From the NCBI RefSeq assembly GCF_024972775.1, contig NZ_CP092282.1, positions 2,287,001-2,351,000 of the forward strand: a stretch of DNA of 64,000 nt. Direction: 5' to 3'. Made by a program: the position numbers and the translations under genes. A model generated the notes under the pieces. It saw only the letters and a list, made by a program, of their open reading frames with translations, made no database searches and was not told the origin of the DNA. The DNA is from Dehalobacter sp. DCM (GTDB lineage: Bacteria; Bacillota; Desulfitobacteriia; Desulfitobacteriales; Syntrophobotulaceae). Positions 61,948 to 64,000 of the stretch are shown here, one piece after another; within the stretch, counting starts at the first letter, position 1, and the number at the start of each line of letters is the position of its first letter.

Positions 61948-62997
61948 ATGACTCCGAGAGAAGAGCATTATTCAATGCCGGCGGAATGGGAAAAACATGA
62001 ACGGACATTTATTTCCTGGCCTGTACGCGATTCCATGTGTTATCCTCAGGAATACGATGCCGTGTGCCGCGGGTATGAAGAGATTATCAGGGCAATTGCC
62101 GAATTTGAACCGGTCACGGTCATCACCAATGAAGACGACTATGATTGTTTATCCCGCTTGTTTAACGACGAGAACATCCAACTGCTTTTGATCGAACATG
62201 ATGATGCCTGGCTAAGGGATAACGGACCGACTTTTTTACGCGGTAATCAGGGCACCCGAGCCGGGATCAATTGGCAATTCAATGCCTGGGGAGAAAAATA
62301 TTCTCCTTGGAACCGCGATAATAACGTTGCTCCGAAAATCCTCCAGGCCTTCAATATCAGACAGATTGATGCGCCGCTGGTTATGGAAGGTGGTTCCTTG
62401 CATGTTGACGGGGAAGGCACCTTGCTTACGACGGAGGAATGCTTACTTAACCCCAATCGCAATCCGGAATACACACGGGAGGATATTGAGAAAGCACTCA
62501 AAGAGTATTTAAACATCCAAAAAATAATCTGGCTGGAAAACGGGCTCTGTGGCGACGAGACTGACGGGCATGTCGACAATATCGCTTGTTTTGCAGCACC
62601 GGGTAAAATATTGCTTCAGGTATGCGATGATCCTGAGGATGAGAATTATGTGATTACCCGAAAATGTTTAGAGGTATTGACTGGAGAAAGTGACGCCAAG
62701 GGCAGAAAGATCACCGTCATCCCGATAAAACAGCCACCGAAAATGGCGTATAACGGCAAACGCCTGACCTTAAGCTATTTGAATTTCTATATGGTGAACG
62801 ACGGTATCATCCTGCCTGTTTTTGGCGGGTCTGCTTCACAGACAGATGAACTTGCCATTCGCGTATTGCAGGAAACATTCCCGAATAGAAAGATCCGTAC
62901 GGTAAATGGTATGGGTATCGTGCGTGAAGGTGGTAATGTCCATTGCACGACGCAGCAAATGCCTGCGGCGCAAACCGCCGGTAAGGAAGGGTTGTAG
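61948..62997 (+). CDS. aguA: Agmatine deiminase
   Basis: A 349-residue agmatine deiminase (peptidyl-arginine deiminase fold), converting agmatine to N-carbamoylputrescine and ammonia. Family signatures: MPAEWEKHERTFISWP near the start, DDAWLRDNGPTF, the His in GDETDGHVDN, and the nucleophile C333 in EGGNVHCTTQQMP. ATG 61948 follows GGGGAAAGGA. The next gene starts one base after its stop and encodes the following enzyme, so the two form the agmatine route to putrescine. No arginine decarboxylase is seen here. Confidence 0.95.
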   Translation: MTPREEHYSMPAEWEKHERTFISWPVRDSMCYPQEYDAVCRGYEEIIRAIAEFEPVTVITNEDDYDCLSRLFNDENIQLLLIEHDDAWLRDNGPTFLRGNQGTRAGINWQFNAWGEKYSPWNRDNNVAPKILQAFNIRQIDAPLVMEGGSLHVDGEGTLLTTEECLLNPNRNPEYTREDIEKALKEYLNIQKIIWLENGLCGDETDGHVDNIACFAAPGKILLQVCDDPEDENYVITRKCLEVLTGESDAKGRKITVIPIKQPPKMAYNGKRLTLSYLNFYMVNDGIILPVFGGSASQTDELAIRVLQETFPNRKIRTVNGMGIVREGGNVHCTTQQMPAAQTAGKEGL

Positions 62998-62998
62998 A

Positions 62999-63883
62999 AT
63001 GAGAAAAGTTATTGTTGCGGCAACGCAAATGAGCTGTTCCTGTCAAAGAGAAGAAAATATAGCGAAAGCGGAGACTCTGGTAAGACGTGCCGCAGCCGAA
63101 GGAGCAAAGATCATCTTGCTCCAGGAGCTGTTTGAGACGCCCTATTTTTGCCAAAAAGAAAAATCGGATTACTATCGCTATGCGGACGATCTGGAACAAA
63201 ACCTGGCAGTTAAACACTTTCGGGAAATAGCCAAAGAACTGCAGGTTGTGCTGCCGATTAGTTTTTACGAAAAGAAGAATTATGCCCGGTACAATTCCAT
63301 CGCGATGATCGATGCGGACGGAGAAATCCTCGGGACCTATCGGAAAAGTCATATCCCCGACGGTCCGGGTTATGAAGAGAAATTCTATTTTAACCCAGGG
63401 GATACAGGCTTTAAAGTCTGGCAGACCCGTTATGCCAAAATTGGCGTCGGGGTGTGCTGGGACCAGTGGTATCCGGAAGCAGCACGCTGCATGACGTTGA
63501 TGGGGGCAGAGATTCTGCTCTATCCCACTGCCATTGGTTCGGAACCGGAGGACGGAAGCATCGACTCCAAAGATCACTGGCAAACCTGTATGCTGGGTCA
63601 TGCTGCCGCCAATTTAATACCGGTTATTGCTTCCAATCGGATTGGTGTAGAAGAAGACGAGGATTCTAAAATTACCTTTTATGGATCATCATTTATAGCC
63701 GATGCTACAGGCAAGAAGGTGGCTGAAGCCGGCCGTACGGATGAGACAGTTCTAACCGCGGAATTTGACCTGGACAAAATAGAAACACAGCGGCTGGAAT
63801 GGGGGATATTCCGTGATCGCCGTCCGGATCTGTATGGTGTGATAACCTCCTACGACGGTGAAACCACCTGGTATAAAAAGTGA
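62999..63883 (+). CDS. aguB: N-carbamoylputrescine amidase
   Basis: A 294-residue nitrilase-superfamily enzyme that cleaves N-carbamoylputrescine to putrescine, CO2 and ammonia. The triad is E43 (LQELFETPYF), K116 (YRKSHIPDGPGY) and C153 (GVCWDQWYPEAAR); the YFCQ and HIPDGPGYEEKFYF blocks are typical for this enzyme. ATG 62999 overlaps no gene but starts one base after the aguA stop; its ribosome site GGAAGGG lies within the end of aguA. An open frame reaching back to 62906 is not needed. It is distinct from the nitrilase at 616-1407. Confidence 0.95.
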   Translation: MRKVIVAATQMSCSCQREENIAKAETLVRRAAAEGAKIILLQELFETPYFCQKEKSDYYRYADDLEQNLAVKHFREIAKELQVVLPISFYEKKNYARYNSIAMIDADGEILGTYRKSHIPDGPGYEEKFYFNPGDTGFKVWQTRYAKIGVGVCWDQWYPEAARCMTLMGAEILLYPTAIGSEPEDGSIDSKDHWQTCMLGHAAANLIPVIASNRIGVEEDEDSKITFYGSSFIADATGKKVAEAGRTDETVLTAEFDLDKIETQRLEWGIFRDRRPDLYGVITSYDGETTWYKK

Positions 63884-63972
63884 TCTGTCAAATAAGATTA
63901 ATCGTATTCAATCTGCTATACTGCAAACTATTGTGAATTGACCATACGAAGAAATCGAAGGAGGGGATAACT

Positions 63973-64000
63973 ATGAAAAAAAGCAGCATGGTATGGGGCG
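63973..64000 (+). CDS. Start of an unidentified gene, cut by the window end
   Basis: ATG 63973 follows GGAGGGG at the right distance and reads MKKSSMVWG. The two Lys then uncharged residues could begin a signal peptide, but nine residues do not allow identification. Confidence 0.45.

Overview
The window reads as a chromosomal stretch of an anaerobic, mid-GC Clostridia-type Firmicute, most like the Peptococcaceae/Desulfitobacteriaceae (inference). Reasons: an acetyl-CoA synthase (AcsB), a Bce-type two-component/ABC cassette, a SipW/camelysin operon, a Firmicutes-type SOS box, strong GGAGG ribosome sites with many GTG/TTG starts, and classic -24/-12 promoters next to a sigma-54 activator. I saw no rRNA, tRNA, CRISPR array, transposase or prophage.

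Layout. 0-9 kb: end of a group-4 hydrogenase/complex-I-like operon (HyfI/HycG type), an omega-amidase-like nitrilase, a methyltransferase, a CHASE4 hybrid histidine kinase, two ABC-F proteins and an S4-domain protein. 9.5-14.5 kb: a minus-strand operon of SipW-class secreted proteins (one carrying a CBM2-like domain), SipW itself, an ABC ATPase-like protein without a Walker A, and a membrane protein fused to a signal-peptidase domain that has lost its catalytic Ser. 14.6-25 kb: a His-rich protein, NatA plus a NatB-CPBP fusion, PIN-PhoH, and a complete bceRSAB set. 25-34 kb: a lipase-like hydrolase and a purine-salvage group (5'-nucleotidase, Xpt, BMP-type nucleoside ABC importer). 34.7-36.9 kb: a monocistronic acsB.

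37-46.3 kb is the most interesting part. Two paralogous 48- and 56-residue zinc-knuckle proteins each sit behind a near-perfect sigma-54 promoter. They are followed by a Mo/W-bisPGD oxidoreductase with a Cys metal ligand, its two-cluster ferredoxin subunit, a three-gene NADH-diaphorase module (NuoE-, NuoF- and NuoG-N-terminus-like), and an AcoR-type sigma-54 activator. This looks like an inducible NAD(P)H-linked redox system of unknown substrate.

46.4-64 kb: an SbcD/SbcC-like pair in which both partners appear to have lost their catalytic motifs, a SWIM-SNF2 helicase, an SOS-box-controlled Y-family polymerase divergent from an SRAP protein, an AEC transporter, MutY, a PilZ protein, an XRE-cupin regulator, an acyl-CoA synthetase fused to a PpnP nucleoside-phosphorylase domain, and an agmatine-to-putrescine pair (AguA/AguB).

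Scattered through the window are six copies or remnants (about 30-240 bp) of one palindromic intergenic repeat with terminal inverted repeats close to GGTCTGCGTGCCACA. Two of them lie inside otherwise co-oriented operons.
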